Shown here one piece after another: positions 1-12,336 of a DNA stretch of 64,000 nt (positions within the stretch are counted from its first letter, which is position 1; each line of letters begins with the position of its first letter). Below the pieces are notes generated by a model. It searched no databases. It saw only the letters and a program-made list of their open reading frames with translations, and had not been told where the DNA came from. The DNA comes from Thuidium tamariscinum (Eukaryota > Streptophyta > Bryopsida > Hypnales > Thuidiaceae), in contig OX344750.2 of NCBI GenBank assembly GCA_947034885.2, positions 12,580,053 through 12,644,052 of the forward strand. The letters are read 5' to 3'. The position numbers were made by a program, and so were the translations under genes.

Positions 1-13
1 AGCCATTGGAAAG

Positions 14-229
14 TGTTGAGAATAGAATACTAAACCAAATAGCAAAGCAATAAACAACACCAAAGTATACTCAAAAGAACTAAGTGTCTTCATAATAAGT
101 TGGTGGTATATACAAAGGGAGAAGGGAGAGAGACAATGAATAGTTCCCTTCTCCCATTGGACAAGAATGATTCCCTAAGCCACGTGTCACTCACCATTAT
201 GGTGAGCGTTCACACTACATATCTTAACA
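14..229 (-). repeat. 3' LTR of the copia element
   Basis: This is a direct repeat of 6798-7013 with one visible difference, near position 110. Because the element reads on the minus strand, this copy is its 3' LTR. On the minus strand it begins TGTTAAG and ends CTCAACA, the usual TG...CA termini. Confidence 0.93.
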
Positions 230-304
230 CTTCTCCTTGCTCAACATAATAATGGTAAAATAAAATTTTAATAAGTACTAATCGATGAAGGCTATAAAAT
301 CAAA

Positions 305-540
305 TAAAAACCAGTTACTGTCGCCAAGTCGTGGACTTGGTCAGCTAGTTTCATACATCGGTGGTCAACTGATCGGTCCGAGGTTTGATACCCGTCGGCC
401 TTGTCGACTGATCCGGGAAACTCGCGGCTTGGCATTGCTAGTGAGGTAGGAATAAACAGCCGACCCGCTACCCTACCCCTAAGCTGTGATGTGACAAGAT
501 GCAGGACCCCCCAAGATGGTACAAGCTCTAGCATTGAAAC
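305..540 (+). repeat. Possible tRNA-derived SINE inside the copia 3' untranslated region
   Basis: This GC-richer segment is unlike the surrounding AT-rich 3' region of the copia element. It holds TGGTCAGCTAGT (338-349), resembling a pol III A box, and GGTTTGATACC (382-392), resembling a B box. The spacing fits a tRNA-like head. I saw no clear target-site duplication or 3' tail, so it could be unrelated inserted DNA. Confidence 0.35.
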
Positions 541-777
541 CTAAACCGTAGTTCTCACCACGATCCCACCTTTTTCTATATGAAAATTTTGTAAAAGTTT
601 ATAAATGTTGCCTCGTTAAAACCTTATCTGGGAAAACCTTAATATATTTTAAGGATAAAACCACATATGAAGGAAAAAGAATACAACTCCTTTATCAATC
701 CAATCTCATAGTAAAACCCAGTGGGAAAAATCTATGGAAAGAAATTAAAAAGGGTCAATAAACTTTATAAAGAGAAA

Positions 778-3414
778 CTATTGAATTTCTTGTTCCAAAC
801 TACTAAGTCGCCGCATTCCAATGCCATGGACAAGTCGACGATGGGTAGTTGATGGAAGAGCCTTGGTAAAAAGATCAGCAAGATTATCTGCTGATGCAAT
901 TTTCTTAACTTCAAGTACTTTGTTTATAATTAAGTTATTAGTAAAGGTGAAATACTTTGGATCAATATGTTTTGTACGATCACCTTTAATAAAACCTGCT
1001 TGCATTTGAGTAACACAAGCACTATTGTCTTCGTATAAAACAGTTGGAGAATTATCATAAAATAATCCACAGTTTGTTCGAATGAACTTGTCAATTGATC
1101 TCAACCAAATACATTCACGAGATGCTTTATGTAAAGCAACAATTTCTGCATGGTTAGATGATGTGACAGTAATAGTTTGCTTTACAGATTTCCAAGATAT
1201 TGCAGCTCCATGTCGCAAGAAAACATAGCCTGTTTGAGATTTAGATGTTGCAGGATCAGATCTATATCCTGCATCAGCATATTCAACTAATGTTGGATCA
1301 AGTGATCGAGTATAGTGTAGTCCTAAGTCTTCAGTTCCTTTCAAATAACGGAAAAGGTGTTTGATGCCATTCCAATGTCGAAGTGTAGGTCGAGCACTAT
1401 GCCTTGCAAGAACATTGACTGTAAATGAAATATCACGTCTTGTAGACGTAGCCAAATATAAAAGTGCTCCGATCGCAGTGAGGTATGGATAATTTTCACT
1501 CAGTGTTTCCTCCTCCTCCTCACAAGGACAGTAAGGGTCTTCACCTTGAGAATTGCGACCGACCATAGGTGTTGACAGAGGATGTGCATCAAACATGTTG
1601 AATCTTTTTAAGATTTGGTTGATGTAGGTTGTTTGAGAAAGAAAAATACTACCATTTTTCAAATGATGAACTTGCAAACCAATACAAAAGGTAGTATTGC
1701 CAAGTAATTTCATTTCAAACTCTTGAATAAGTAGTCGAGTAGCTGCAGTTAATGCAAATTTGGTACCCACTAAGTTTAAATCATCAACATAAACTGCAAT
1801 GATGACAAAACCATCTTTGTCTCGTTTAATAAAGAGACATGGAAGTAATGAATTATTAATAAAGCCATTTGCAATAAGAAATTGTTGTAAGCGTTGGTAC
1901 CACATGCGTCCAGATTGTTTAAGATCATATAGCACACGTTGTAATTTAACGCCACGATGTTTGCCTGGAATAGTAGTGCTTGGAGTTGTAGATTCAAGGC
2001 CAGGTGGGACTTTCATATAAATATTGGTATGAAGTGAGCCATATAAGTAAGCAGTAACGACATCCATAAGTATCATCTCAAGGATAGTGTGGACTGCCAT
2101 TCTAAGGAGATAACGAGAAGTAATATTATCCATAACTGGTGAATACATGATATCATAATCAATGCCAAACTTTTGTGTGTATCCTTGAGCAACAAGACGA
2201 ACTTTGTATCGAATAATTTCACCTTTGTCATTTCGTTTGCGTACAAAAATCAATTTGTATCCAAGAGGTCGTGAATTGAGATTATCCACGATAGGTCCAA
2301 AGACTTGTCGTTTTTTCAAAGAAACATATTCCTCCTCAATAGCAGCTTTCCACTTGAGTCAATCAGGGCGACGCCTAGCATCTTCAACTGTACATAGTTC
2401 GGGGTCATCTTTTTCGCAAGAAAGATTTTCGACAATCATAGAAATGAATGGTTCATCGATGTCGATGTTTGCTCTATGCCATATATCACCAGTACTACAG
2501 TACATCACAGACAATTCTGTATTTGAATTAGACATAATTTCTTGAGAAGTAGATGGTTGAATAAAATTGGAAATGGTTGATGTAAGTAGAGAAGGAGCAA
2601 CATCAATAATAGTCTTGCGTTTGCTTGGTTGTTTGTCTGGTCCACGAGTTCGTTTATCAATAGATTGAGGAGTAACAATGGTTGTGGTTTTTGGTACAAA
2701 AACTCGAGCAGGAAGATTTCGAGCCTCATTCAGTGGAGTTTTAGTGATCCTTGGAGCATCATTGAAACCATTAGGTGTTTGGTCCGCAATCTTTTGTAAA
2801 TGTAAAATTTTGGCAACTTCGTTTTCAGTCAAAGATGTTCGTGGATTAGGATTTGATATAAATGTTTGAGGTGTTCGAAAAGTAAGACCAGTAGAAGTCT
2901 CTTGAATAGATTCTCCTCCTTTTAAAGATGGAAATACATCTTCTTCAAATTGACAATTGGCAAAACGTGCACGGAGTAACGTACCAGTAGAAGGGTTGAT
3001 GTAACGAATAATGCTTGGAGAGTCAAATCCCACATAAATACCTTCTTGGCGATGAGCGCCAATAATATGACGTTGAGGTTCTGCAATTGAAATCCAGACG
3101 CAGCATCCAAATACTCGTAAATGAGAAACATTTGGAACACGTCCTGAAAGAAGCTCTTGTAAAGAAGCAATCTCTACGGATGAAGGACGAAGTCGAATTA
3201 GAATTGCAGCATGGAGAAGTGCATGTCCCCATATATATGCAGGCAAATTTGCATGTAATAATAAAGGTCTTGTTATAAGCTGAATGCGCTTGATAAAAGA
3301 CTCTGCCAATCCATTTTGGGCATGTTCATATGGAATTGAATATGTCAATTCAATCCCAGTAGCAATACAATAATCTTCGAAAGATTTGGACCGAAATTCT
3401 TGGGCATTATCCAT
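778..3414 (-). pseudogene. Copia pol: integrase C-terminal half, reverse transcriptase and RNase H
   Basis: One frame runs from 3414 to 778 and is broken by a single TGA at about 2356-2358, where the related copy at 36 kb has Trp (RCPDWLKWK). The upstream part holds the integrase core: MDNAQEF with the second catalytic Asp and NGLAESF with the Glu. Downstream, the RVT_2-type reverse transcriptase carries VYVDDLNLVG (YVDD active site). It is followed by a Ty1-type RNase H region with YADAGYRSD and SSNHAEI. The protein would copy element RNA into DNA and insert it in the genome. The Trp-to-stop change (TGG to TGA) is one G-to-A transition. The remaining integrase lies upstream in another frame. 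Confidence 0.92.
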
Positions 3415-3662
3415 CCGAAGTGTTTTGATAGGATGATCGGGGAAAATGAGCCTTGAATCGGATCAACATTGAAAGTAAATTGGAAAAAGCCAAATTTCGA
3501 GTTGAAAGTAGAGAAACATGAGATTGTCTGCCTGAGGCATCAACCAAAACAAAAAAATATCGAAATGGTCTAGACATAGGTGTTATAGGACCACAAATAT
3601 CACCACGTAGCCTCGAAAGCATTGGTGGTAATTCATTGGGCAACTTCCATAGAAATGGTTTG
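3407..3662 (-). pseudogene. Copia integrase core, N-terminal part
   Basis: This frame (3643-3407) includes LRGDICGPITP, with the first catalytic Asp of the integrase DDE triad, and FRYFFVLVDASGRQSHVSL, typical of rve domains. It joins the next pol segment (from 3414) only through a frameshift. On its upstream side the coding is cut at 3662 by an inserted element, and it resumes beyond 4311 with the CQACVQGK motif. The protein is therefore non-functional. Confidence 0.85.
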
Positions 3663-4310
3663 TGTTACGAACCTTGCCCAATATATTTAATCTATAAGCT
3701 CAACCACCCGACCATAGAGGAGAATCTAACAAGCAAGTTTCTTTCCTCACCCCCGAGCTTTACATCTTATAGTCTCTAGGACTATGAGTTCCAACAAGAT
3801 GAACTCTAGTGGAACTCCAATCACTCTTTTACTTTATTATCTTTACTTGATTCCTTCCAATCTTAACTATGCATAGATAGTCTCTAGAAGCTTCCATCCT
3901 TATCTATGGACTACACAACTCTTAATATAGTCCACTTGTCCATATCCAGTGCTCCCTTGAACTCATCCAAGCCACCGGTCCACCCCAGTGCTCCTTTGAA
4001 TTATCCAAGCCACCGATTTACTTCAGTGCTCCCTTGAACTCATCCAAGCCACCGATCCACTCAGTGCTCCCTTGAATTATTCAAGCCACCGATTCACTCC
4101 AGTGCTCCCTTAGACTCATCCGAGCCACCGGTCCATCCCAGTGCTCCTTTGGATTATCTAAGCCACCGATTCATTCCAGTTGGAGTTGTTCTACTCCATT
4201 GCACACGTCTGCAATGTAATCTTGACCTTTGTGCTTACACACTAGCCATACAAAATATGGTTAGTACCTTCATCCAACATCCATCCACATATCCTTCAAG
4301 GTACCTTATA
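3663..4310. mobile_element. 648-bp LTR-like insertion (probable solo LTR) in the copia integrase
   Basis: The insert is flanked by GTTTG on both sides (3658-3662 and 4311-4315), a perfect 5-bp target-site duplication. It starts TGTTACGAAC, like many plant LTRs, and ends TTATA rather than the usual CA. Removing it joins the two integrase halves. It contains about six copies of a roughly 38-bp repeat built on CAGTGCTCCCTTGAA (about 3945-4180). No coding sequence was seen. It is probably a solo LTR of another retrotransposon, though the terminal TA is atypical. Confidence 0.65.
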
Positions 4311-4560
4311 GTTTGGCAATCAATTTGCCTTGTACACATGCTTGGCATAATGTCATAGAATTTACATCAGCTGGCTATAAATTATGACCAAGAACACATG
4401 GAAGAATTTTACGAAATAAAGTGGAGCCTGGATGATCCAGTCTTCCATGCCACAATGAAGTTTTATTACTAGAAGAAGATAAAGCAAAAATAGATACATT
4501 TGGTGGTCGGATTGGAATCCGATACAAGCCACTTGCCACAACAAAGGTTGTTTCTACTAC
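4311..4560 (-). pseudogene. Copia GAG-pre-integrase / integrase zinc-binding region
   Basis: A minus-strand frame reads LWHGRLDHPGSTLF followed by CQACVQGK. These are the His and Cys positions of the GAG-pre-integrase zinc-binding segment that precedes the integrase core. The segment ends at the target-site duplication of the 648-bp insert and connects on its upstream side with the protease region. Confidence 0.75.
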
Positions 4561-5948
4561 TTTATTATTCTGTACAAAACCAGAGCCTCTCGCCTATCTA
4601 AAATTTTGGTCGAGAGATGGAAACCATTGGTGCGGATATCTCGATAGCTGATCAGGCTTCGAGGCGCAGAGGGAGAAAACATAGCACGCATGCATGTTAT
4701 GGTGGTGCCCTCAAGCAAAATCACCTTTGCAGGTCCCTTCTGGAAACGAAACACATTCGATCTAGCCATAATTATTAAACATCTGATTTGTCAGGTTGAG
4801 AGATTATCAACATCAAAAAATTGTTTATTCTGTAAAATAGTATTTGTAGTTGCAGAGTCAAGGAGTGCATCACAAGACTCACTAGTGGAGGTATCCTCAG
4901 CAATATGTGTTTCAAAGTCTTCAGCTCCAAACGGGTCCATAGACGCATCCATAGTATGGGTTTCACGACCCTAAGCTCGAAGTTTTTTATCTTCTTGAAA
5001 CATCTTGACAAAGTAGTTTGATGTACAACAAACATTTGCCAAATGTCCAACTCTTCCACATTTGTGGCAAGAACGCGTCTCTGACTGACGCTTACCATGG
5101 TTTTGAGTAGAAGAATTAGTATTCTTCTTATGCGCATGACTATGACTACTTGGCTGTTTATAGCGATGTTTCTTAAATTTGTGTGTCTTAGGTTTGACAT
5201 GAGAAACCTTGACAACATGAGACTCAAGAACTGTAGTCCCAATGGGGCGGGCTTCTGCATTTCGTAGAAGAATCTCATTTTGCTTTTCAGTAAGAAGTAA
5301 TAGAGACTTGAGATCTGAGTGATTCTCAAATTTCATGTTTCTATATTGTTGAGCAAGTACAGCAGAAACTGGTGGAAATGTTGAGAGAGTTTTCTCAATC
5401 ATTTCTTGCTCAGTTATGGATTGAGCTCACAATCGCAATTGTGATATGATGCGATACTATTCATTGTTAAAAACAACGAGTGTTGGAAAATCCAATACTC
5501 GTAAATGGGTCCAATCATGAAGAGCCCTAGGAAGAAACATCGTTTTCTGATGGTCAAAACGAGATTTCAGCTTTTGCTAAAGCTCATCTGGTTTCTCTAT
5601 CTCTAAATATTGATGTTGTAAAGAGGGAACAACATGGCGACGGAGCAAAAATAATGCTTTCCAAGAAATGGCTTGAGAAACAGTGGTTGCAGGAATAGCA
5701 ACATTCTCAGTAGAGCTTGTAGCAGTAGGAGCAGTGGTACTTATAGTGGGGGTAGTGTCAAATACAATAGCGTCTGATAGTCCCTCAGCAAATATATGTG
5801 CTTTAACCGTCCTCGCCCATAATAGATAATTGCTCCCATCCGTTGCAAGTTGTGAAAAAAAAAGAGGCTGAAGCCTTGGTGGCTCAATAATAGTGGTAGC
5901 CACCGGAATAGTCGTAGATGTAGCAACAGAAGATGTCGAAGTAGTCAT
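4557..5948 (-). pseudogene. Copia gag with zinc knuckle, and protease
   Basis: The gag ATG is at 5948-5946. The N-terminal 123 codons are Ser/Thr-rich and contain ATDGSNYLLWA, typical of copia gag (UBN2-like). The frame is then broken by several stops and resumes at 5402-4971 with a CCHC zinc knuckle, CHKCGRVGHLANVC. Further downstream in the same frame comes a retroviral-type aspartic protease segment with DSATTNT in place of the usual D-S-G/T-T-N-T. Gag would package element RNA in virus-like particles. The stops mean this copy cannot make it. Confidence 0.85.
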
Positions 5949-6797
5949 GATGTAGAAGAAAGAAGAAAAATATGGCTTTGGGAGAAATTAGGGTTTGGAA
6001 TGAGAAATAAAGATAAAGATAAAATAGAAACTAAAGATAAAGATAGGATAAAGACAAAGATAAAGATGGAATAAAGATAAAGATAAGGTAAAATAAAGAT
6101 AAGATAAAGATAAAGATGGGATGAAGATAAAGATAAATTTTATTTAATTATTTATTTATAATTAAGCAAAAAATAAATAAAAATATAAGTGAAATGAAAT
6201 AAAATTCAGAAAATAAAAATCAATAAATAGTAAAAAGATTTAAAAAGATAAAAAGATAAAAAGTAAAAGGTAAAAATAAAATAAAATATAGATGAAGATA
6301 ATTTTTATTTATCTATTTATTTAAATTAATAATTTGATAAATAAATAAATAAAAATTAAAAAAAAAATTTGTGTCAATTGGAGGTGAGGGTTTGGAAGAG
6401 AAGCAAGGAGGCAGATGGGAGAGGAAGCCCAGAATTGAGTCGGGGGAAGTGGTGCCAGGGGTGCAGCATTCAGGGAGGGGAGACTGAACCAGATGGGAAG
6501 GAGGGATTCCAGAGAGTTGGAGGGGACTGAGGGGATTGAGGTGAGGGAAGAGTACTGAGGGGACTGAGAGTGAGAGTCCAGTTGAAGAAGGGGAGAGGGA
6601 GTTACAGAGAGGGAGTCCAGAGAGGGAGTCCAGCGAGGGAGTTAGAGAAGGAGTCAGAGAAGGAGTCCAGAAAGGAAAAATGCACAGAGTGAAGTGGGGG
6701 GTGTGCAAAACCTCCTTTCAAAAAAACAAAAACAAAACCGGATGAAGAGAATGTTTAGAAAACTAAAAACTATAGTACGGAGAGCGTGCTGATAACG
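5949..6797. other. Copia 5' leader: AT-rich simple repeats and GA-rich tract
   Basis: Between gag and the 5' LTR lie low-complexity repeats: AAAGATA-type hexamers (about 6000-6150) and AT-rich tracts to 6360. On the plus strand a GGGAG/AGTCCAGAG-type minisatellite follows (about 6560-6670). The ORF that crosses it (6313-6708, Pro/Ser/Leu-rich) is a product of the repeat. A candidate primer-binding site with TTATCAGCACG (minus strand) abuts the LTR at 6797. Confidence 0.6.
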
Positions 6798-7013
6798 TGT
6801 TGAGAATAGAATACTAAACCAAATAGCAAAGCAATAAACAACACCAAAGTATACTCAAAAGAACTAAGTGTCTTCATAATAAGTTGGTGGTATATACAGA
6901 GGGAGAAGGGAGAGAGACAATGAATAGTTCCCTTCTCCCATTGGACAAGAATGATTCCCTAAGCCACGTGTCACTCACCATTATGGTGAGCGTTCACACT
7001 ACATATCTTAACA
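6798..7013 (-). repeat. 5' LTR of the copia element
   Basis: This is a near-identical direct repeat of 14-229. On the minus strand it is the upstream LTR, with the leader and gag following it. It is followed at 7014 by GAACG, against GAAAG at the other end. Confidence 0.93.
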
Positions 7014-7837
7014 GAACGGCCGCAAGTTGTCAGTTCAGTTCTTTTGCGTTCATGTTTTACTTGATTTGAGATTTGATTTTTTTTTTCCTTTGAAAATGGT
7101 TTCAATGGAAAATGTAAAGAGTTTTCGTAATTTTCACCATTAAAAATTTAAACATGCAATTGTTGATTTGGAGTTATTTGTGATGTATACTTATAAAAAA
7201 AATATTGCATTTCAACAATTGTAAGGTGGATTATCTAATGAGTTTGATAGCTCTTTATTTTGAAGTCAAGCTTTTTGAAAGCACTTTTTAGTATTTTAAC
7301 ACAATTTTTAGTTCTTCATATCACCACCAATCCCAAAAATCTCTTTTTTGCAAATTTCTTGAACATTGGAAGTAGGAGTAGTATACTAAAAATCATTAGT
7401 GGAGTTTTCAAAAAAATGCAAAATATTAAACCTAATATACCATGAGTGTAGAAATGATGAATTAAAATAACTATAAGGGATATACTTACAGAGATGAATG
7501 TTAGAACATTACAGAACATAAAGGTCTATTTCATTACTATATGAAAAAATACCAATCACTCTAAATATACCTCATGGATGCTTTAGTTACGACGGGTCTG
7601 CTTAAAATGTACTTGGAGTGACTTCCACCCAAGACCTAAAGCTTTCTATATGACAATGTAAATTAAATCTCTATTAGATTGGAGAAAAATTGTCACTACG
7701 AAGGTTTTAATAGCATATAAAGAAATGAAATCAATAAATATAGGAAAAAAATCCAATAATGTTGAGTTTAAAAAAAAATTAGTCCCCTCCAAATGAAGAT
7801 TTGAGGTATAAAATTGTAACAATTGTTTCATTTTTAA
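7014..7837. other. AT-rich intergenic DNA
   Basis: No coding sequence could be recognised. The small ORFs in both strands are short, unrelated to known families and typical of AT-rich chance frames. Confidence 0.6.
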
Positions 7838-8771
7838 CCCCTACAGGACCAAGGCTATTTTTCTATCAAAACCTCTCAAAATTGCCATTTCTACTGCATT
7901 CACCAAAGAAAACAAAAGAAACATTTGTTTAAAAATCGAACTATAGGATCTTCTATCTAACTTGACTAGGATCATGAGATAAAATTTTCATGAAGTTTGA
8001 CTATATAGATTGAAAGATATGAGCATTATATATTGGAAAAATAAATTCTTTGAAATTTCCATTTGCAATTTATATGACTTTGACGGCCATTTGTTAAAAA
8101 AAGTTTACACAATAGAATTTGAATTTATAATTTTTTGTATTGAAAAATTGGATTGAAGGTCTAGAAAAAAATTTCACAAAAACATTTTATTATCATTTAA
8201 AAAAAATTGTTCAATAAGTAAAGTAGGTCCAAAATTGTAAGAAAAACTAAATGATTAAGAGCTCTAAGATGGGATTGAAATACAATGATTCCAATGGTGA
8301 GATTATTCTAGCAAGTAAATATAACATTGTCCAACTATTTTTTTGAAAAGTTGTAAGAATTGCATTCAGAAATAAATCCTAAAAATAGCATTACAACTTT
8401 CAAGAAGATGTTTAGATTGCCTGAAAAACAAAATTGTTCATAACTTTTTCATTACTTGTCCAAATAGAATGAATCAAATCTTCGCATATAGACACAAATA
8501 TATTAATTTAGAAATTTTAATTTAATTTAATCTTGAATTTTTGGAAAAAAAAATTCTACTTGCTAAGTTTAGTTTCCGGTTTAGTTTTAGACTTTTGTGG
8601 TATAATTTTTGCTCTTGGGCACAATTGAACTAAAAATTATATTTCCACAAAGCTTATCAATTTTTCTATCTTATGAGAATGTTTCAAAAAATTTCACCAA
8701 AAATTGAAGTCATAAGAACTTGTCCAAAATCCATTATGTCCCTTGAGGGGACAACTGTGGTCCTTTAGGAG
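7838..8771. mobile_element. MITE-like element, family 2, copy 1
   Basis: The ends are inverted: CCCCTACAGGACCA at the left and TGGTCCTTTAGGAG at the right, with TTAA directly outside both (7834-7837 and 8772-8775). The 934-bp interior is AT-rich with no coding sequence. A related but diverged copy lies at 34805-35576. The TTAA flank and C/G-run ends resemble piggyBac-type elements, but a 4-bp duplication of another family is equally possible. Confidence 0.55.
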
Positions 8772-9424
8772 TTAACACCTAAATCAATAGAGGCAATGAC
8801 CTTTCACTCAGATTTCTACTACCAAACTAACCAAAGTAAATTTAAACTTCAAATATTTCATTGATACAAATTTTGATATTTTCCAAATTATGAAAAAACT
8901 CTTTTACTACAAGTGATAATTATTTTAGAGTTTTTGGGAAAAAATGAAATTACATTGACTTTCTAAATTAAATGTATAAACAAATTATATCAATTATAAT
9001 ACAAATAGAATCATGTGGGATTTTTATTTTGAAAATGCACAATACATTGAGAATTTTCAATCATTATTTTCTAGCTTGAATTAGAAAAACAATTCTTCAT
9101 GAAGAAAGTACAATGGAAAGAGACATGGTATTCAATATCAAGAATATTAACATTTCATACCTTTGATTACAATAATCCATTGTATTTTTGGAAACTTAAA
9201 ATTTTTATATTTAATAGAATTAGAATTATTCAAGTTTCATTCTTTTAGTTTAATTAAAATATAAAATCCTTATTTTATAACTTACAATTAAATTGACTAA
9301 GGCATCAACTATATGGCGAATTTTGTTAAAATGGTGGTATTCCATTAGTTTAATATTTTTGACAGGTTAGATCATGCGGTGTAAAATCTAAAACTATCAT
9401 AGATTTTTGAAATCTATATGTGTT
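8772..9424. other. AT-rich intergenic DNA
   Basis: No gene was found. The end of this stretch (about 9300-9420) holds a degenerate repeat with GTTAAAATGG and GCGGTGTAAAATCTA, also seen near 10190-10400, 10780-10870 and 14010-14110. Confidence 0.5.
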
Positions 9425-10157
9425 GGGTTGTTGCAAGAAACACCGTGCAAAAAGCGTAGCGTTTTCAAACGTAGTCTTTTTTTTTCCGGGAGTACTTTAA
9501 AATTAGAAAAACAAGTTTTAAAAAAACTAAAAAGTATGTTTCATATATAAACCTTTAAGAAGAATGTACCCTAAAAAGGAAAGGCATAGGAAAAATCTCT
9601 AAGTAGGAAATCCAGAAAAGTGCAAAATCTCATGAAAATTAGTACTTCCACATTTTAATTTGTAAAAAATAGGAAAATCAATTTTAAGGAAAACTAAAAA
9701 TTGTCCATTTGAGGAAAGTTGATTTTGATGAGATTTGACCAAAAGAATGATCTTAAAACCATCATCAATGTTCAAAAATTGTGTGCCACGGGAAAAAAAT
9801 TGTACTCATGTGGAGGACATAAAAAAACATATTTTAAGATTTTTATTTGGAATTTATAGGTTTTACACCTATGCAAATAGACCATGAAAGTTTTGTCTTC
9901 AAATCATTAAATTTAGACACTGCGAACGTAATGATAACCATAAACGTAATTTTGTGACAGCTCAACGAAAATGTTTTTTAAATATAAAATGAGTTTTTAA
10001 AATTTTTGAGAAATAATTTATTTAATAAACTTCAAGTCAGGTGTGTTCAATAAAAATTTCATGTTCATTGGACTTAATCTCCAAAAGTTATAGTGGAAAA
10101 CAAAAAAGTGGTTCACGTTGTGACGCGAAATAGGATCTGTGTTTCTTGCAATGACCT
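9425..10157. mobile_element. MITE-like element, family 1, copy A (733 bp)
   Basis: The left end is GGGTTGTTGCAAGAAA and the right end is TTTCTTGCAATGACCT, an imperfect inverted repeat. TGTT flanks both sides (9421-9424 and 10158-10161). The interior has no ORF and matches the copies at 12337, 48447 and 59041 over most of its length. It was apparently inserted into an older degenerate repeat. Confidence 0.75.
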
Positions 10158-12336
10158 TGTTGTAGATGTCTGAAATCTACATGAGTCTAGGATGTTTTAG
10201 ACCACATGATTTGAAATCTAAACATGTCATAGATTTTGGAAATCTACATGTATCTAAGTTGTTGGGAATCCATACCTGCCCTAAATGTTAGTTTTGGTTA
10301 ATACCGTGTGGTTTGAAAAATGGCATAAGGAATATTTCCATTTTAATGAAATTTGAAATTTATTTTTTGATATAGTAAAAAACAAATTGCCACCAACAAT
10401 CTAATAAGAAAAAGCAACAAACTATAAGTCTACAATTAACTTGTCCTTGTCGCATTGATACAATTTTCAAGTAAGCTAAAACTTAGCATAAACTTCTTTA
10501 TTTTAAAGCTTATGTCAATGCAAACTTCAAGAGTCAATGAACTTTGTGCAGCCACATAATTTTCAATCCTAATTTCCTATTATCATTAGATGAGATTTGA
10601 GGGCATCAAGGGACTTTTTCAAGCCCATTTCCAATGCTATAAACCAACTAGTGCTAGGCAAAATAAGAAATGATTTTTAAATGATTTTAAAAAAATATAT
10701 TTTTTAAATTCAAAAATTCTCTAAAAAATATTTAAATTCAAAAATCCTCTACCTTAATGGCTTAAAGCATGCATTGCTAGGATGGTAAATTTTGTTAAAA
10801 TGGCAATATTCCTACAGAATGGTGCACATTTCATTAAAATGGCATTGAATATGTCAAAAATGACAAAACAATTTATATAAGTGGCATGGACTATATCTAA
10901 AATGGCAAAAAAACCACTTCCATTTCAATGAAGTTCACCATAAGAGTCTATTGTTTAATACACAATATAGTGAGATTAGATTGCCTTACATGAATCAAGA
11001 AAGTTACTTTATGGTTTACAAGCCATCTAAGTCAACAAATACTTCTAAAAATATCTCCATTTGTACATATAGGGGTTCACATTAGAGAAAATCGTTGACA
11101 AAGATGCATTTTAGCTTGTGTGAATATTGGGAGCATCCTATCAATTTCTCTCCTTTTTTAATTCCGGATCTGTCAAAAGAATTATTTTGAAGCCTCTCGG
11201 ATATAGTTTCTTATCATTAGCAATTACTTTTGTCAAGGAAAGATGACAAGCTCTCGCTTTCATGGTCCACCATGAAGCTGTAGCTTGAATATTTTTTCAT
11301 TTTCTTTGCCATTAAATGCTTTGACAATTGCAAAACTAACATGAGCAATAATAGGAGAAAAAAACCTGTCACGCAAAAATAAATGTTATTTGAGGATACC
11401 TTTGGTAGTAGCTTCTTAGCAGCCCTGTAGAGAGTCCATATTTTCTCTAATGCATGTCGTTCCAATTACGGTAACACCTAATTCAAAAGTAGTGCATTTT
11501 TGGACAATAACTGAAATTATATTTGCATAATTTCAAACAGAAATTCGTGTGGGGGCTACATGATTCCACTATTTTGTGTACAGCATGGTGGTGATTCATG
11601 CTTCCGTCCTGTACGCGAATGAATCCACATGCATGATTTCAATTTGTAGACTTTAATTACATGATTTAATTACATGATTCCTGATTGAATTGGTTGCCGT
11701 GTGCACCACCCAGTCACCCACTTGATCGGAGAGTCGGAGACACGGTCCCGCAAGGTCGCCAGGGTCGCGGAAATCTATCCGGGAAGCTCAATTCAGGCAT
11801 TTCAGGGGATGGAGTATGGACGGAGCAAGCGGGAGCTGGGTGTCGGATCGAGTGAGGCAGGCCAGCAGCGACGTCCGTTCCAAGGACGACAGCCGGAAAT
11901 GAGCCTCCTTCACTTTTGTTGAATCTCCCGGCGAAAAAGTACTCGCCGAAGACTTATCCGGCTTCTGTGCAGTTGGGTATGATGATAATCTGAAGGCTTG
12001 TATCCGGCTACAGTACTGTACAACGCAGTCGGCCTGTGTCTAGATATATTGCAGGTATTTCTTGGAAAATGCAAACCTTGCAGCAGCAGGTCAACTGTAT
12101 ATGAGGAGCCCCAACTGATGTTCCCACAATGCACTGATGATTCCATTTTGATAGTTGGGCTCCAACTCAAAAAATATGTTTTTTTTTGAAGAAATTTCAG
12201 ATTTAGAGAAGGAGCAACAATTTCCCAAAATGCACTGAAAATAGCATATTTTGTGATCAGTTTCTTTTTCTAATTTCTTATTCACGTGCACAGAAACACT
12301 CACAAGACTACAAAGTTAATTAGGTACTCTTTATAA
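10158..12336. other. Intergenic DNA with a GC-richer island at about 11690-12120
   Basis: Most of this stretch is AT-rich with no recognisable genes. The island stands out in base composition. It contains an ATG at 11816 followed by about 29 plausible codons (begins MDGASGSWV) and then TGA. That could be the 5' exon of a decayed gene, but I recognise no family. The minus-strand ORF at 11217-11465 has a run of hydrophobic residues that looks like low complexity. Confidence 0.4.

Larger units (their letters stand above)
14..7013 (-). mobile_element. Ty1/copia LTR retrotransposon, full length but coding-defective
   Basis: Two direct repeats of 216 bp (14-229 and 6798-7013) bound the element; they begin TGTTGAG and end TTAACA in plus orientation and differ at only one base that I can see. 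Flanking 5-mers are GAAAG (9-13) and GAACG (7014-7018), a target-site duplication with one mismatch. Genes read on the minus strand in the order gag, protease, integrase, reverse transcriptase, RNase H, which is the Ty1/copia order. A purine-rich tract lies next to the LTR at 230, and the stretch next to the LTR at 6780-6797 is a candidate primer-binding site. All parts of pol carry stops or frameshifts, and the integrase is split by a 648-bp insertion. Confidence 0.93.

Noticed and set aside
11217..11465. Small ORF with a hydrophobic run like a membrane segment, with a similar-looking run at 21063-21272
   Set aside because: Likeness is limited to Leu-rich low complexity; no common flanking residues.
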